DNA from: Planctomycetaceae bacterium
Lineage (GTDB): Bacteria > Planctomycetota > Planctomycetia > Pirellulales > Pirellulaceae
Direction of reading: 5' to 3'
Assembly: GCA_007695205.1 (NCBI GenBank)
Contig: REEF01000786.1
Location: 1-6,293 of the forward strand
DNA length: 6,293 nt
How positions within the stretch are numbered: the stretch's first letter is position 1; each line of letters opens with the position of its first letter. The notes under the pieces were generated by a model. It searched no databases. It was not told the origin of the DNA and worked only from the letters and a program-made list of their open reading frames with translations. This document shows positions 6,288 to 6,293 of the stretch, piece after piece. Both the position numbers and the translations under genes were made by a program.

Positions 6288-6293
6288 GTGGGT
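6249..6293 (+). CDS. Possible 5' end of another gene, cut by the window edge
   Basis: From ATG 6249 the frame is open for 15 codons to the window edge (MKGLTRIMQGNLFVG); a second in-frame ATG lies at 6270. AAAGGG at 6252-6257 is a distant ribosome-site candidate for ATG 6270, and ATG 6249 has none. Fifteen codons cannot be identified, and this reading competes with the terminator call on the same bases. Confidence 0.22.
   Translation, partial: MKGLTRIMQGNLFVG

Overview
The window looks like chromosomal DNA from a Gram-negative-type bacterium, most likely a planctomycete of the Pirellulales (Rhodopirellula-like). This is inferred from moderately GC-rich coding DNA, mostly weak ribosome-binding sites, a very long AsmA-type protein next to a polysaccharide-export lipoprotein, and a REP-like palindromic element built on a GGGTC-T-GACCC core. 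I recall such cores as common in planctomycete genomes. No sequence search was possible, so the taxonomy is tentative.

Layout, all genes on the + strand: (1) positions 1-447 hold no convincing gene, only a small hairpin and, at the end, a good Shine-Dalgarno site. (2) 448-1929 encodes a 493-residue protein with ATP-grasp features. Its E-x-N metal-type motif lies before the nucleotide-binding lysine/glycine loop, the order expected of a circularly permuted ATP-grasp enzyme. Its substrate is unknown. (3) 1930-2065 is a short gap with a tandem 10-bp repeat, two dyads and a weak promoter-like sequence. (4) 2066-5428 encodes a 1120-residue AsmA/TamB-like envelope protein with one N-terminal membrane anchor. 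Its N-terminus contains an in-frame palindromic repeat with 29-bp perfect arms (2115-2215), adding about 34 residues just before the membrane helix. (5) About 5401-6231 encodes a Wza-like polysaccharide-export lipoprotein (PES plus one SLBB domain) that overlaps the end of the AsmA-like gene. (6) 6232-6293 holds a terminator-like hairpin followed by T5. The same bases could instead be the first codons of another gene.

Genes 4 and 5 look translationally coupled and probably act together at the cell envelope: a membrane-anchored periplasmic AsmA-like protein and an export-channel-type lipoprotein. The ATP-grasp gene is separated by a gap of 136 bp with repeats, so it may or may not belong to the same unit. 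The most unusual observation is the REP-like element read as protein. The only ATG, GTG or TTG codons that give the AsmA-like protein a positively charged N-terminus lie upstream of the element, so it appears to be translated rather than intergenic.
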